A DNA stretch of 64,000 bases from Branchiostoma floridae (Eukaryota > Chordata > Leptocardii > Amphioxiformes > Branchiostomatidae). The position numbers and the translations under genes were made by a program. The stretch's first letter is position 1. Every line of letters starts with the position of its first letter. The stretch lies in the NCBI RefSeq assembly GCF_000003815.2, contig NC_049994.1:5694903-5758902 (forward strand), written 5' to 3'. Below are positions 44,320 through 59,300 of the stretch, piece after piece. The notes under the pieces were generated by a model. That model searched no databases. It was not told the origin of the DNA and saw only the letters and a list, made by a program, of their open reading frames with translations.

Positions 44320-47300
44320 CTACAACCTTGTCTCTGGCTCACTGACTTGCTGTTGGGAGAACAATATAGAGAATTCAGTCAGAATGGATGCAAAACACAC
44401 TGCTCAATATGATAACAGCATTTAATGTAAAAGAGTTCATGCAAGATCTAGTACGAGCTTTATGGACGACAAAAAATTACAGTGACTTTTGTATAGTCTA
44501 CTACAAACTGCAAAGAAAGGAATTCAGAATAGATCTTAAAATTCTACTGATGAAACAATATAGGATAATGAAATTCTACTGATGAAACAATATAGGACAA
44601 TGAAATGCTACTGATGAAACAATATAGGATAATGAAATTCTTCTAATTTAAATTAGTAGACATTGACCATGATAACTGAGATGACAACTTACCCTGTAGA
44701 TACCATAGGGTTGAGGGTCGTATTTTGGCCTCTTGATCTTGAACTAGAGAAAACAAGAAAGGGGAACCGTTAGATTGTGGCAAGGCATGCCTTCAGTAAG
44801 AAGTTACATGTATAATGTCTAAACAAATTTGAACGTTTTTGATACTGCTTGTTTTTATAATGGAGCAGTATCAAGTTAGACTATGACACAGCTGTGAAGC
44901 TACATCAATGTACCTTGCATTCATTCATTTGATCAGACTCTTGTAGTGCCTAGTGGCACATAGGACCGTAAGTTTCCTTGCTGTTTCAGTAGCAGGGTAT
45001 GTTTTACAGGGAGGGATTTCTTCCACTTTATTGTGCTCAATGAGGCACCTCCTCAAACATGGTTCCCCTATTTTACGTCGCTTCCAAAACACCAGTGCAG
45101 TCCCAACTGAGATGCCCTTCCCAGTACCAACTAACAGGAGCTCAACTGTGAGACTACTACCAGTTGAGCTACAGGGACATCAACATTTATATGATATGCT
45201 AAAATGCAATGATATCCTGTAAATGTACTTACTGGGATAGTTGGGTCTATGTTCTGCACAGAGAACTTGCTCGGTGCACGGTTTATGCTTCCCTCGACTT
45301 CCCCGCGCAGGTGCGTCTTCCCCTCGTATCCAAAGTTGTCGTACATGTGGACGTGGAGACCATCTTCATCCATGTTTGTCTCTGCCCAACCGGCCTGGGG
45401 AACTATGGGCTGGAACAGTCCAGTTTCCTTGTCTGATACATACCTAAAGTTATAGCAGGGCAGCACACAAACAGATGGTAAATTCAACAGTATGAATAGT
45501 TTTGATTGGCAAATATTACGATAATGTAGACATGAAACATTTTCAGGTTTATCTTATGGAAGAACTTCAGTTTCCTGGAGAGACTGTTTGATTTTTCCAA
45601 GGAGATTAAAACTTGAATGATCAAACCAATAGCCAATTTATTGTTGACATGTAAAATCTGAAAGTCAGTCGCATGTAGATATCTTGCACTTTGTTAACAA
45701 CATGATAGAGGGCGCTTTTTACCTATTATTGTATCTCCCAGAGCGTTTCTTCTTACAACAGGTGGCCACCGTCAGTAGCAGCACCACTAGGATGAGCACC
45801 CCTGCCACTGAGGCTGCGACAATGATGTATGGTAATAACTGGACCACCGCTATATAGAAGACAAAGACATCCATAGTTAGAATGTTGTATTTCTGAAAAA
45901 ATACATTTGAGACATTGCAAACTTTTCTTATAATGTCTTATAATGTTCTTATGAGTGAAGCTGAAAATAATGTTATTATAGTATTATTCCTGTGGTACAT
46001 TGCATACTCCCAATGTTCATTTGATAGCATAGGGCCTAGTACTCTGCCTTGAGGAACACTCACCATCTTGTGTAACAGTCTGCTCACATGTTGTGCCTGT
46101 GTACTCAACACCTCCAGTTTCAACACTGTCACACCTGCAGAGGATTAGACAAGAGTGTCATAAAATGCAGTTTATGAACCTAACATGTAGCATATTTACT
46201 ATGGTAAAAAGCCCAGCAAAAATGAGACACTGATAGATTTGTCGGAGACCACTCTGCTAGACAATGCTGAGTCGGTCACCATAAATGTTATCTAACTTAA
46301 CACCCCATATTGAGAGCATTTGGTATGATCAATGTTACACTAACCTGCATTGGAGACTATCACTGCCATTGCTGGAACAAACTCCGCTGTTCTTGCAGTA
46401 TCCCTGGTTGAGACTGCAGGTTGCCACACAAGCTGTGCCATACTGGACACACTGCAGACCACCAGGACAGGTGCAGTCTGTGATGTTCGCTGTCTCACCT
46501 GTGGCAAAGGAATTAGGACTGTTCTCTTACTTTGTTTAAGGCACACCTTCATGATCAATCCACAATTATTGAATCGCAGGCAGCCATACAGAGCAATATC
46601 TAAAAAATCCTGATTAACAGTAAGCATTTCAATGAAGTTTTGACTAACTCTGCACATACATATTTTCTGGAACACACAGTCATGGCCAATCTATATGTGC
46701 TGGTGCTGGACAGTTATAACAAAATATTCAATAGCAACAAAGGCCTAGCCAGGTATACATTTGCATTTGCACAGTCCCCAATTGTCGCTTCCCTGCAAGA
46801 CAATGTAGTAGCTTCTTAATAGCTTTTCTGAATACGTTTTTAAGGGTTCTTCTCAAACTTTTGTAAAGTTGATACTGAAGAGAATGAAAACAGCATACTG
46901 AAAGTCACATTTGCAACATATGAAAAAGGCAAGATTGTGTCCTATCAGTGTACGTGATAACATAAAACATATTGATTTTGCTGGTGTGTTCTTTTTCTAT
47001 CTTCTTCCTGGTAGAAAGGGTTTCCGGAAAAGGCTGGCCTGACTACCTGGACTGGCTATCACATCAAGCCATTCGGATTCCCCCCATTCGTAGCCCCAAT
47101 TCTTTTTTTCACTCGCATACGCTACTTTGGGGCGAGCCTAATGGTACAGTATTGTATGCCAGTAGCTTGACACAAGGCTAAGGGAAAACATTCTAGATTT
47201 TTGCAAAAATGTTGCCGTTCTTTGAGTTTCAAAGCCCCAGCTCACCATTGGACAGCTCGACTTGCACATCCAGAACGGTGAGGTTACCCAGACTGCCGTC

Positions 47301-50300
47301 CCGAGTAGCCGTGTACACAGCCACCACCTTCTCCTGTTCACCTGCCACATCCAGTACCTCCTGGAAGATCAGCGTCATGTTGGCTACAACACTTCCTGGG
47401 CTGTGGGAAGAGGAAAGGTTTATCATATCATATATCATATCATATATCATATCATAGAATATCAGCGTCATGTTGGCTACAACACTTCCCGGGCTGTGAG
47501 AAGAGGAAAGGTTTATCATATCATATCATATCATATATCATACCATATCATATATCATATTAGATCAGCGTCATGTTGGCTACAACACTTCCCGGGCTGT
47601 GGGAACAGAAAAGGTTTATCATATCATATATCATATCATATCATATCATATCATATCATATCATATCATATCATATCATGTGTGCCAAAAACACACTACA
47701 GATTTGGTGCACCAATTAGCCAACATCTGTACATTAACAAGAACCATCATATCATATATATATCATATCATATCATAGTATAAGAGGCAATGGGATCTGC
47801 GTCTGAAGCTAGCTTCTGCTATGATTATAGATTCAAATCATATAAATATGACTTACTTGAAATTGTTAACTCGGCATCCAACATATGTAGGGTCAATGCC
47901 TAGATACAGCTTATTGGTCTGCAAAGTGAAGTTAAGAAGAACGTTTTTATTCATTTTACATTTATTTATTTCATCAGAATAATACAAGCCCCTTACTTAT
48001 TTTCAGGCATCCATTCATACATACACTGTTGTATTATAGCGCAAACATTAAAAGATTTATAAACTTTATAGTTAGTTACAGAGGCGATGGAGCTGCATCT
48101 TTTAATGAAACTATTCCAGTTAATGTTACATATACACAAATGTAGCTGCAAAACATTCGGGAAAAAAAATCGGTTCTCACCTCATCGATGCAAGTCCTTT
48201 CCAGTTGTATGTATTCAGTAGAGTTTTTAATGGTGAGGACTTCTGTGAACACCTGGTCAATTCTGAGCAGTACTTTCACCTCGGATTCAGGAGCTGAGAA
48301 ACAAAACCAGTGTTAAAACAATTAGCCTCATTTACACAAAAAATTGGTCTTACCCAAATTTTCGACTGAACAGCTCCAGTCTTCGTCCAGGAATGAACAA
48401 TCAACTACTGCTGGGATGTCACGTTATGCAGATAGGACGAACTCTACCTAAAAGTAGTTGGCAAGCATTTTCTGTCACGAAAACAGATTATATATTTTTA
48501 CCTGGTGTGGTTGGGGCAGCTGTTGTTCTCGCTGCAGTCGTGGGTGCAGCAGTAGATGCACGGGTGGTTGTGTTGCTGGTGGTTGTACCACTTGACGTTG
48601 CCAAAGTCGTTGGCATAGTCGTTGTGCTGTCGGTTGTCTTGGGTGCAGTTGCAGTTGGAGTTGTTTGTTTTTCGGTAGTTTGTAACCGTGTTGTTGTGTC
48701 TATAGCTGTTGTTGCCTCTGCAGTTGTGACGACGCTGGTTGCCTCTGGTGTTGTCTGACGTGCAGTTGTGGTTACACTTTCGGTGGTCTGCAACTGTGTT
48801 GTAGTAGCTGCTGTTCCTGCTACCGTTGTCTCAACACTTGTAACGATGGTGACTGCTGCGGTTGTTGCATTTTCAGTGGTCTGTAGCGTTGTTGTAACGG
48901 CTGTTGTTGCATCCTCTGTTATCTCAGTGCTTGCAGAGGTGGCAGTAGTTGCCTGGGCTATGGTTGTCACATTTTCAGTACTCTGTAATGATGTTGTCAA
49001 TGCAGTTGTTTCCGCCTCTGTTGTCTCAGCAGTTGTAAGAGCGGTGGTTGTATCAGCCATTGTCTGCGTGACAGTTGCAGCAGGTGAAGTTGGCATTTCA
49101 GTGCTCTGTAACGGTGTTGTCTCCTCAGCTGTTGTAACTTCCGTTGCCACAGCAGTTGTTGGAGCTGTTGCTTCTCCCGTTGTCGGTTGTGCTGATGTAG
49201 CTGCCTCTTCTGTGGTTTGCAACTGTGTTGTTTCTGCAGTATTTGGAGACTCCGCTGTAGTAATAATGACAGTCGTTCCGTCTGTACCCTGAGTTGTAAA
49301 GACCGTGGCTACATCATCAGTAGTGAGTGATGGCATTGTCCCTGGTGCTGCAATCTCTGTTGTAACCTCTGTTGCTTCAGTCGGTGACACGGTTGTAACT
49401 TCTTCAGTCATCTCTACGGCGGTGGTTCCCAAAGAGCCAGCTGTTGTTGCTGATATTTCCGTGGTTAGTTGTACTTCTGTGGTTTCCTCAGTCATTGCTG
49501 TTGTCTCTAAAACTTCGGTTGTCATCACCGTAATAACGTCCGTTGGTTCCGTGTTGTCTGTTCCAGTGGCGGTTACTGATTCAACTGTTGTAAATTCAGT
49601 GGCTGAAGTCACCACTGTTGTGTCAACTTCATCTGTTAACATCTCAGTAAACGTATCCACTGTTGTTAGGCCAGCGGTTTCTGTAGCAATGATGGTGTCT
49701 GTAGTTACTGGTAGCTCTGTCGTCATGTCTGTCACACCTGTCACCACCTCTGTCATCTCTGTTACGGTTGCATCAGTCACTGCTACTTCTGTGACTACGT
49801 CTGTTGCTGCCATTGCTTCCTGAGTTGCAGTCGGATCCGTTCCGAAAAGTTCTGTGACAATTTCTGTGACTGCTGGTGTGCCGCTCGTCGCTGTCTCTGT
49901 GAATTCTGTGACTGAAACTTCGGTGGATTCTGTGACTGACAGTTCTGTAGATTCTGTGACTGAAACCTCGGTGGATTCTGTGACTGAAACCTCGGTGGAT
50001 TCTGTGACTGAAACGTCGGTGGATTCTGTGACTGAAAGTTCTGTGGATTCTGTGACTGAAACGTCGGTGGATTCTGTGACTGAAACGTCTGTTGATTCTG
50101 TTACTGAAATGTCTGTGGATTCTGTGACTGAAACTTCTGTGACTGAAACGTCTGTGGATTCCGTGACTGAAACTTCTGTGACTACGTCTGTTACCTCCGT
50201 TGCCTCTTGAGTTGTAGTCGGATCCGTCTCGTAAAGTTCTGTGACCACTTCTGTGACCTCTGGTGTGCCGCTCGTCACCGTCTCTGTGGATTCTGTGACT

Positions 50301-53300
50301 GAAATTTCTGTGGATTCTGTGACTGAGTCGTCTGTGGATTCTGTGACTGAATCGTCTGTGGATTCTGTGACTGAAACGTCGGTAAATTCTGTGACTGAAA
50401 CGTCGGTGGATTCTGTGACTGAATCGTCGGTGGATTCTGTGACTGAAACTTCTGTGACCCCGTCTGTTGCCTGAGTTGTAGTCGGATTCGTCTCGTAAAG
50501 TTCTGTGACAACTTCTGTGACTGAAACGTCTGTGGATTCTGTGACTGAAACGTCTGTGGATTCTGTGACTGAAACGTCGGTGGATTCTGTGACTGAAACG
50601 TCGGTGGATTCTGTGACTGAAGCGTCTGTGGATTCTGTGACTGAAACGTCTGTGGATTCTATGACGTCTGTGGACACGTCTGACGTTGCAGTCACCACTT
50701 CTTCAGTAACCCCCTCTTCTGTAGCCGTCTCGTTGGCTGTTACAACCTCTCCGGTGGACATTTCCGTAACGGTTTCTGTCACAGGCTCTTCTGTAGTCTC
50801 CACGAACACTTCCGTGATGTACGTAATGGTTTCTGACGAGTTCGTTGTCTCTTCAGTCTCGTCCGTGACAGTGGTGGTATTTGTGACGATGTCTGGTGTC
50901 TCGGTAACAGACTCAGTAGATTCTGTAACGGCCTCTGTGATGTATGTGATGGTGTCAGATGAGTTTATAGTGTATTCCGTTCCGTCAGTAACAGTTGCCA
51001 TCTCAGTGAAAGACTCTGTAGATGTCACTGAGTCTGTCCCCGTGACATCGGTTGAAGCCGTGTTTGCTGCTTGGGTGATTTCTACAGTCATCGTGTCAGT
51101 GAAAAGCTCCGTGACATTGGTGCTGGTGGCTGTTGCTTCAGTTTGCATCTCTGTAACGTTTTCGGTGGCTGTCAATTCCGTTGTAAGCTCTGTCGCGTCT
51201 GCAGCGTTTTCGGTGGCTGTCATTACCGTTGTAACCTCTGTCGCGTCTGTGGCGTTTTCGGTGGCTGTCATTTCGGTTGTAAGATCAGACGCGTCTGTAG
51301 CGTTTTCGGTGGCTGTCATTTCTATTGTAAGATCAGACGCGTCTGTAGCGTTTTCAGTGGCCGTCATTATGGTTGTAACCTCTGTCGCGTCTGTTCCATT
51401 CATTGTGTTTTCCATCCCCGTGGTTCCCTCCATCGTTACGGCTGTACTAGATCCCTGTCCATCTGTACCCGCATTTGTGCCAGTTGTGCCCACCGCAGCC
51501 GTTGTTGCCACTGGAGACATAGAAAGCAACGGGTTACAAAACTGAATCTACCACGCTGAATCAAAGGTACACTCCACATGTACAGAAGGCGGTGTTATTT
51601 CCAAATCATTATGTACCAATGAATACATAATCATTCGACGTTTTGCAGTACTTAACGTAATCATCAGAGATACCAAGCAGAACAATGGTTGAAAAGATAT
51701 CGAAGAACATATAACGAAACGTTTTCTTACTGTCATCTCTCATGAAATCATTTGGTAAACTGACCTTTGTCATGCACATTGTTTTAGCCAGCCATAGGGA
51801 GTCTAGTAGAATACTGAATACATTTTAATGCGACTACCGGTAGATGATACCTCATCCTATAATGTTGTGAGGTAGTAAGAGTTTCTTTTTTGCTTCCTGA
51901 AATAATTATCTGTTGTGAATCAACAACCCTCTATACATGAGTGCTAAAAGTGAATCGTAATACTGACTATTCTTGTTTGTACATTGTAAGTATTCCCATA
52001 TGCATCGCCAGATATAACCTTTTATTATCCATCGAATGTCGTAATTTCAAAGTTTCAAAGTGGTTCCACTTTTGCAGTTGCAATATTAACCTTCATTAAA
52101 CTCCAAGGTATTGTTTTGGGTGTGTCTGTGTGTGTTTGTGTTTCGGATATTTGTGGTTAGCATAACCTCTGGATGGATTGTAATGGCATTTGGAGTAGGG
52201 ATAGGGGATGGAGTGACAAAGACCAAGGTCGATTTCGGTTATATGAACCTGTTGCTGCCTGATTCATAGATTAATAATAATAGCTCACACAAGCATGATA
52301 ACGAAGGACCACTCACAATATGTTAAGTGATGACATAGTGCCTATGTACATGGACATGTCATGTGTACACCAGCAACAAAACACTACCAGCAAATTCCTA
52401 GTACCGATCCTAGTCAGTGCATTGACCTGTACAAGAGATATGCTGAACAACACCATTGCCAATGATAAGCCATTTCAAACCCATTGTTCAAACTCCGCAC
52501 CAGCATTGCCCAGAATCAGAAAGCACTGCTTATTCATATACAAATATACTTAGCAACTGAATAGAGGAGGACAACCAAGTACACTTGTAACTATTTGTAG
52601 GACCAATTAAGCGCTGTGACCACCGTAGTTCCGTTATTGACGTAGTCATCTTGGCCCATGTACACCATCTTGGCCCACTTTTTATGAGTGTCCGGAATGC
52701 GTAGTGATGTATTGAAGCAATTCTGTATGTGTAGTCCTCGGGAAAATACAATTATAGCTGATGGTACTGCACTTCAAATGGCCATCAGCTTTCCCTCAAT
52801 GTAATTACTGTTCAAGGTTTTACTGGCCAAGTTGACTGTACATCACTTGGTCACGAGGGATATTAAGTTTGTATACATGTATAGTATTGCAAAAGAATCA
52901 GTTTTTTTAGTAAGAATTCAAAAAGTTTTTGTTTTCTTCCATCTTTCAGGGTTTCAACGAGTTGCGGTGTTAATATTTATGTTTGACACGAAAAAAAAAA
53001 GAATTGTATTTTCTTTATCGCTACTCTTGCGACCTTGATGGTACATTAGTCTGGGTATCAGGCTTCATTGTATAGCCTATTCATGAGGCTCTCCGCAAGG
53101 CTATACATTAGATGCCTGTTGACTAACGACCCGAGCGAAGCCTGAATGTGGGGTTATCAGTATCCTGTTGTTGCTATGATCACTGACACGGCATGCTAGG
53201 TGTTATCACAGAAGACAAGCCGACTGTGTCGTCCACAAATATTTGCCGGCCTGACAACTTAAGATACAAAACCCGCAGGATTACATGACTTGCCGGGCCT

Positions 53301-56300
53301 TGGTACGCCTTAACAGCGTGTCTAAGAATGACATGGTCCGATAACTAGACCGCTGACCACACCCGCTTGAGACCATTGCAAGACGACTGGTTTGAACATA
53401 CTCAATTGGCATTATGAATTTACGATATTATATTCTTGATTAATAAGAGTGACGTCTTCAGCACAACTTACCACGAATTTTCGCACATATACGAGAAGAC
53501 GACATATGAAACCTTAAAGTGCCTGGCCTAGAAAATCTTGCCAAGACGTTCTATTTTTAGACTGTTATTTGCTGTGTTACTAGGCGTCTACACCTTAGGA
53601 CTGTCTTGTGAAATGTCATATGGAATACCAAGTTTTCGTTACAGTACTTCATTCTTAAACACTTTTTTACTGTTTTTGTTTCTGTTCTTGTTCTTGTTTA
53701 TTTGCAACCTTTGGTAATATAGTTTATTCTTACCCGAGGGCTAATTGCAGTCAACATGAAAATGTACAAACAAACAGTGTAGAACAGTATGGAATATGTT
53801 TACTCTAGTCTAAAAGTCTGAGCTGTAACTTGTTGAGTTCGACTTCTTTTCCTAAAATAGTGGAAGGCGAAGGATCCCACCTTTTCTACAACGTGTGGGT
53901 TCTGCAAAGTTAGGAGAAAGGTCGTTTTCTTATCGTCTGTAAACATGGGGAAATTTGTGAGGAATTCGGTGGCCTCTTTAAAAAGATCTTTTGATACTCT
54001 CAACGAAAATGCTATTTCATGTTTCTGTGCCCCACACTCTCCATTCAAAGTAGATCTAGATACGCCCGAGAGAGATTTTTCTGGTTGATCGCCCCCTGTT
54101 CTTTCCACGTGGTTACCTGTTCAGGTCAGCAGCAGACCGTACCGATGGCTTCACCTGGCCACGCCCTGTTGGAAAACACCGGGCGCCAAGCTAAAGGCCG
54201 TATCACTGCGGCAATGTTGTACGGTTATTTTCGACGTTTTTTTACAATGTAGATATTGTGTAATACGTATGTGTATTGCTTAATAAGTATTTAAGACAAC
54301 AAAATACACAAAACGTACGAAAATTTGTTCTTATCTCTGAATTTCTTTGAGTAATCTTTCGAACCCCGCGATGCCGCACCGGTGCCCCAAGTGCAGTGAG
54401 ATACCACCTTAAACGGCACACTCAGTATGTCAAAACGGTTGGGCGAGCAGGGGTTTTGTCTCCAAGCAGATGAAGAGAGACAAAATCGTTAAAGGGGAAG
54501 GGCTAGCAATCCCTCCCTGTAAAAAGCAAGGACACTTGTGCCCTATGTCACAATGTGCCATACAAGTCGAGATTGCCCATAGGGCCTTTGTGTTATAGAA
54601 CATCTATACGCAATATTCATTTTGGGTACTTTTGTGTCTTGTCTAAACGATTAGACGACGAAGTATACTGTCCTGGTATCCACACTGACTTCTGTATTGT
54701 AGATGGTGGGTTTCATGTTGTCAAATATTTGCGGAGGAGATTGAACGGAAAACCCGGTAGGTACATAGGGGGTGAATACCAGGCTAGAAGGTAACGATCG
54801 ACAACGTTGTGTTCACTAGTAACGGCAACTGCTAACTTCCTCTCGTGTCGTTTTTGTTTTGTTTTATGCATTTCGTAATTAGGAATAATTCTTGCACACA
54901 TTACTTAAAGATAATGAAGCTTGCACAGAAGCGAAAATCTAATTCTACAGGAACCCATAAGTAGTTGAATGGACCCCGCGGAATGCCAAAATAAACAGGC
55001 ACTAGAAACAAAGGCCTGACAAGGGCTAAAACGAACAGGTGAACATATATACGGGCTAAAACTGGAGCACTTTCGGCAAGCAGGAAAAACACAAGCGTAA
55101 AGGCTTCACATCTCATTACCAACATAGATATCTCAACATCTTTCCACGCCTCGTGGTGATGATTGATTGTACAGAACACAAATATATAATGAGCCCTAAG
55201 CCAACAGTCAAACTTGCTTTTCTGCCAATTAAAGCACAGGTTGTATTTACTCAACGTGATACAGAAAACGGGTGTAACAGGACCGAAGGTCCGGCCATTA
55301 TAAGGCCACACCAAATTTATTTGTTGCTTCTCGTATTTTTTTCTTCAGAAAAACATTGGACTGACATGTCGAAAAGAAAGAAAAAAAATTCAAAAGGTCT
55401 GGGGTGAAGATATACGGCTTAAATAACAAAGAAAACAACAGCTGAGGAGTTGCATGGTACGTTGTATACAATGAATCCCTTCCTTTCATTTGTTACTAAC
55501 GTTCTGAATAAAATGCATTGTTTTTAGACTGAAATTATGTGTATGTGGCTCTAAATGGTAAAATTTACAGGCTTGTGATAGCAAAACCTGTATCGGAACT
55601 TTTTTTTGAAAATGAAAAGAAAAAGGGGAGAGGCGAATCCGAGAAGCAACAAATAAAATTGGTGTGGCCTAAGTCAGTGCGTACGCTACCCCTGGTTGGC
55701 TGTACCCCCGCTAACTCACAAAGGGGGTGTTGAAACAAGAGTCTAATTTGATTCAGGCTTGTTAGAGTGTTGTGTGTGTTTAAGCGCAGGTAAACAGTGA
55801 TGAGTGGTGGTGTTTTCCCAGTAGAAGAGATATGTTAAGAGTGCTGATGTTTTCTCAGTAGAAGGGATATGTTAAGAGTGCTGGTGTTTTCCCAGTAGAA
55901 GAGATATGTTAAGAGTGCTGATGTTTTCTCAGTAGAAGGGATATGTTAAGAGTGCTGGTGTTTTCTCAGTAGAAGGGATATGTTAAGAGTGCTGGTGTTT
56001 TCTCAGTAGAAGGGATATGTTAAGAGTGCTGGTGTTTTCCCAGTAGAAGGGATATGTTAAGAGACGGATGTACGCAGGTATGCCTCACCGTTCCCACGGC
56101 GTGATCAGGTGTCTCAGGTGTACATAGTTACATTCTCAACAGATCCTCTTCCTGTGTACTAGTATCACGAATATGCTTATTCAAGACACACAACAATCAA
56201 CCCCCACCCCCAGAGGTCCAGTGTACTTGAAATATACCTTCGCCCACAAGGTTATGTTTCGATGTCGTTTGTCCTTGTCTCTCTCGCTCTCTTCTCTCTC

Positions 56301-56308
56301 TCTCTCTC

Positions 56309-56354
<46 letters not shown>

Positions 56355-59300
56355 TCTCTTGTACTTCACTCAGGTTAAAATGAGTACCTACTTTCGGCAA
56401 GGGACGTCCCTTGGGTAGGACGTTAAATGGAGGTCCCATGTTAAGGGAGAGCCACACTCCACATACGTTAAAGAACACCTCTCGAAAAAGAGTAGGGGAA
56501 TACGCCGGTGTGCGATAGTGCAAACCATTCTGTCTGGAGTTGGTGATGCAGCTTGGAGTGCGTTTCGTATGATTCATTCACAAAATATTTCGCGTTTCAA
56601 GAACAATGGCGAATCAATATCACGATATAATGTATTGTGACGTCCTACGTACTTATACCCCAATACGCTTAATCACTGAAATCTTCAAATCGTGAAAAAA
56701 AAGGAGAAATGGCAGAGTGAATACGTCATTTCCTTCTAGCTTTCAAAACAAGCACCTCTTCAAATTTTTGTCAATGCGTATTTTCAAAGGGGATGAAACA
56801 TTAGTTCTCATGGGGAGGTCGTCACGTTTTACAGTGAATGACTGAATGGTCTATCGACAACACAGAATTGAAATCATGGTCATTTCCTACTAGCATTGAA
56901 AACAAAGACCACTCCAAATTTTTGTGTCAAACCCTCAAAGGGGGTGAAACATAAGTTCTCAAAGAGGGTCAAGTTTTCCCATGAATGACTGAATGGGCTA
57001 TCGACACTACCGTATGTAACGGTGAACAGTGGGAAAAGGCAGTGGGAGGTATTCAAGGAATGTTAAAAACGTCGTACAATAGTAGGTATGTGAAGGACTT
57101 ACAATAAAACATACAATAAGGCTTAGAAGACGGTTTGAAAACCAGAGAATTTAAAAAAGACACTGTAAATGCGGGAATTGTAGCGGTGGTTTTATGTGCG
57201 CGTTTGACCGCGAACTAAAACCACTGCAAACATTTCTCCCTTTACAGTAAAACCCTTTACGTCAGTTTCAATCGCTAAGGTAAAATTAAACTAAACTCCA
57301 CCTGCAACTACATTTACGACTGTATTGAAGAAGCGAGAAGAAGTTGAACCTGTACATACTAGTCGGTAGTACTAGTATACTTTAGACTTTGTAGTTCCAG
57401 TCATGTATCACAGTTTTCACAGATTGTACTTAGAATCACTAGGAGATGTATCCTATTCACCCTGACCTGTACTTAGCTTGTTAGAAAGCAAAAACGTACA
57501 ATAAAGGTCTTCATTCAATGAAACCACCTCGAACACTTCATTTTCTCTTTACCGCGAAATTCAATGTCGGTGAATATTTTCCCTTTTGCAGTACGCTCAA
57601 GAGCTGCCTCTGCTTTCTTATCGTAAACCTTCTCATCGGCAACGTTGACCCACAATACATTTTTCGTTCTTTATTGTTTGGGTCAAGAATACGGTCATAA
57701 AGTAAACGCAAAATGAACGTCAAGCGATTTGCCTTGTTACCTATATATCACGCCCTGTTTCCGATTATTGTCTGCGTCACGTATAATAAATAACTCGTCA
57801 TGTGTCAAGCATGTAAAGAATTTCATGCAGTATTATTGAATGTTTCATTCCATGATGTTACCGACAATGAGAATGCTTTATACATGTCCGATACCACAAC
57901 ACTGGTGTTATTACCAAAACAAGTGGCCGGACGTGCGCACATGGTAATTCACACAGTCTCATATGATGATCTTGATATTCCATCGTGTGATCCTTAGTAG
58001 AAGTGAAATTACGTTTCTCAGAAGTCAAAGACACTTGTTAGAATCGAAGCCTCGAATGACGCGTTTAGTTTCACATAAGTGTTTGCAACTGCGTCAGCGA
58101 AACGTAAGCATGTACGGCAGTGTTTGCGTATATAAGGATACAATCCCGTATGTAGTTTTCCTATAGCTGTGAACAAGGACGTTATATTTTTTTAGAAGTT
58201 ATAAGTGTCTGTAAGTACGTCAGAGAAACGTAAGCACATAAGGCAGTGTTCGAGTATATAAGGATACAATGTCGTATGTAGTTTTCCTATATAGCTGTGA
58301 ACAAGAACGTTATGAAGAGAGAAATCGTATGCTACCGGGCCGTTAGTTCAATGTTGACCGCTTGAATGTGCCTTACGTTTGGTATACGTGCTTGTGTGAT
58401 TGTACTTATAAGGCAGTGGTCGCGTATATAAGGATATAATTCCCTATGTAGTTTCCCTATAGCTGTGAAGAGAGAAATCATATGCCGTTATTCTGACGCA
58501 ATGTTGACTATTTGAATATCCATCTGCCCATACATCCTATACCGTATGTGCATTATGTTTGGTATATACGTGCCTGTGTGATTGTAGCTGTAATCCTGGG
58601 AGTACCCGTCCAGTACCCCGTTACAACCTGGTCTAATGATGACGCATTTGCAAAACAGGTGTCACTGTATGTAAGTCACAATGTACGTCTGTGTGGGCCG
58701 CAATTTCCTGCTTGTAATTTAGCTACAGTAAAATGAGCGAGAATACATGCAGGGAGTACTATTTGTGTTAGCGTTATTTCTTATATTGAACCAGTTAGGT
58801 ACGTGATTTATTTCTAAACCATACAAGAACTCGCTTGTTCCAATGTTTCAGAAACAAATCTAAATTGTGGAAGGGATTCTATGGCTCAATATTTGTTGAT
58901 ATACCAGAGGCGCAAAGAGCACGTTTCAAAGTACCTATAAGCTGGTGTATTATACATGGTCACTACGTTATATCCCTCTGATTCCGCGTAATACCAACTT
59001 AATGCTTAAAGCTACAGATACCTCACTATATACGCAAGTATGGGTGGGGATTGTATACAAAATATCTTTAGCGGAAACAAAATGGCTTCTTTCAGGGTCG
59101 TTTAGAAAATTATAGATATTCAACATGATTAGAGTGTTGATCAATACCACATAACTACAAACTATGCCACTTTTCATCATCAGTGATCTCCGAAAGGTAC
59201 AAGGATGTCCCTGTAGCTCAATTGGTACAGTTGAACTACTGTGTCCAATTCAGTTGGTAAGGCTTAGGTCACATTTCCAAGCCCGGGGCCCGGTGGGGCC

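Noticed and set aside
49895-50680. Regular 24-bp repeats that might suggest a CRISPR-like array
   Set aside because: There are no unique spacers; the repeats are in frame within a eukaryotic mucin exon.
48393-51545. Long plus-strand ORFs (up to 346 codons) opposite the mucin exon
   Set aside because: They are the antisense of Ser/Thr codon repeats, Val/Ser-rich in mirror image, with no start context, domains or splice logic of their own.
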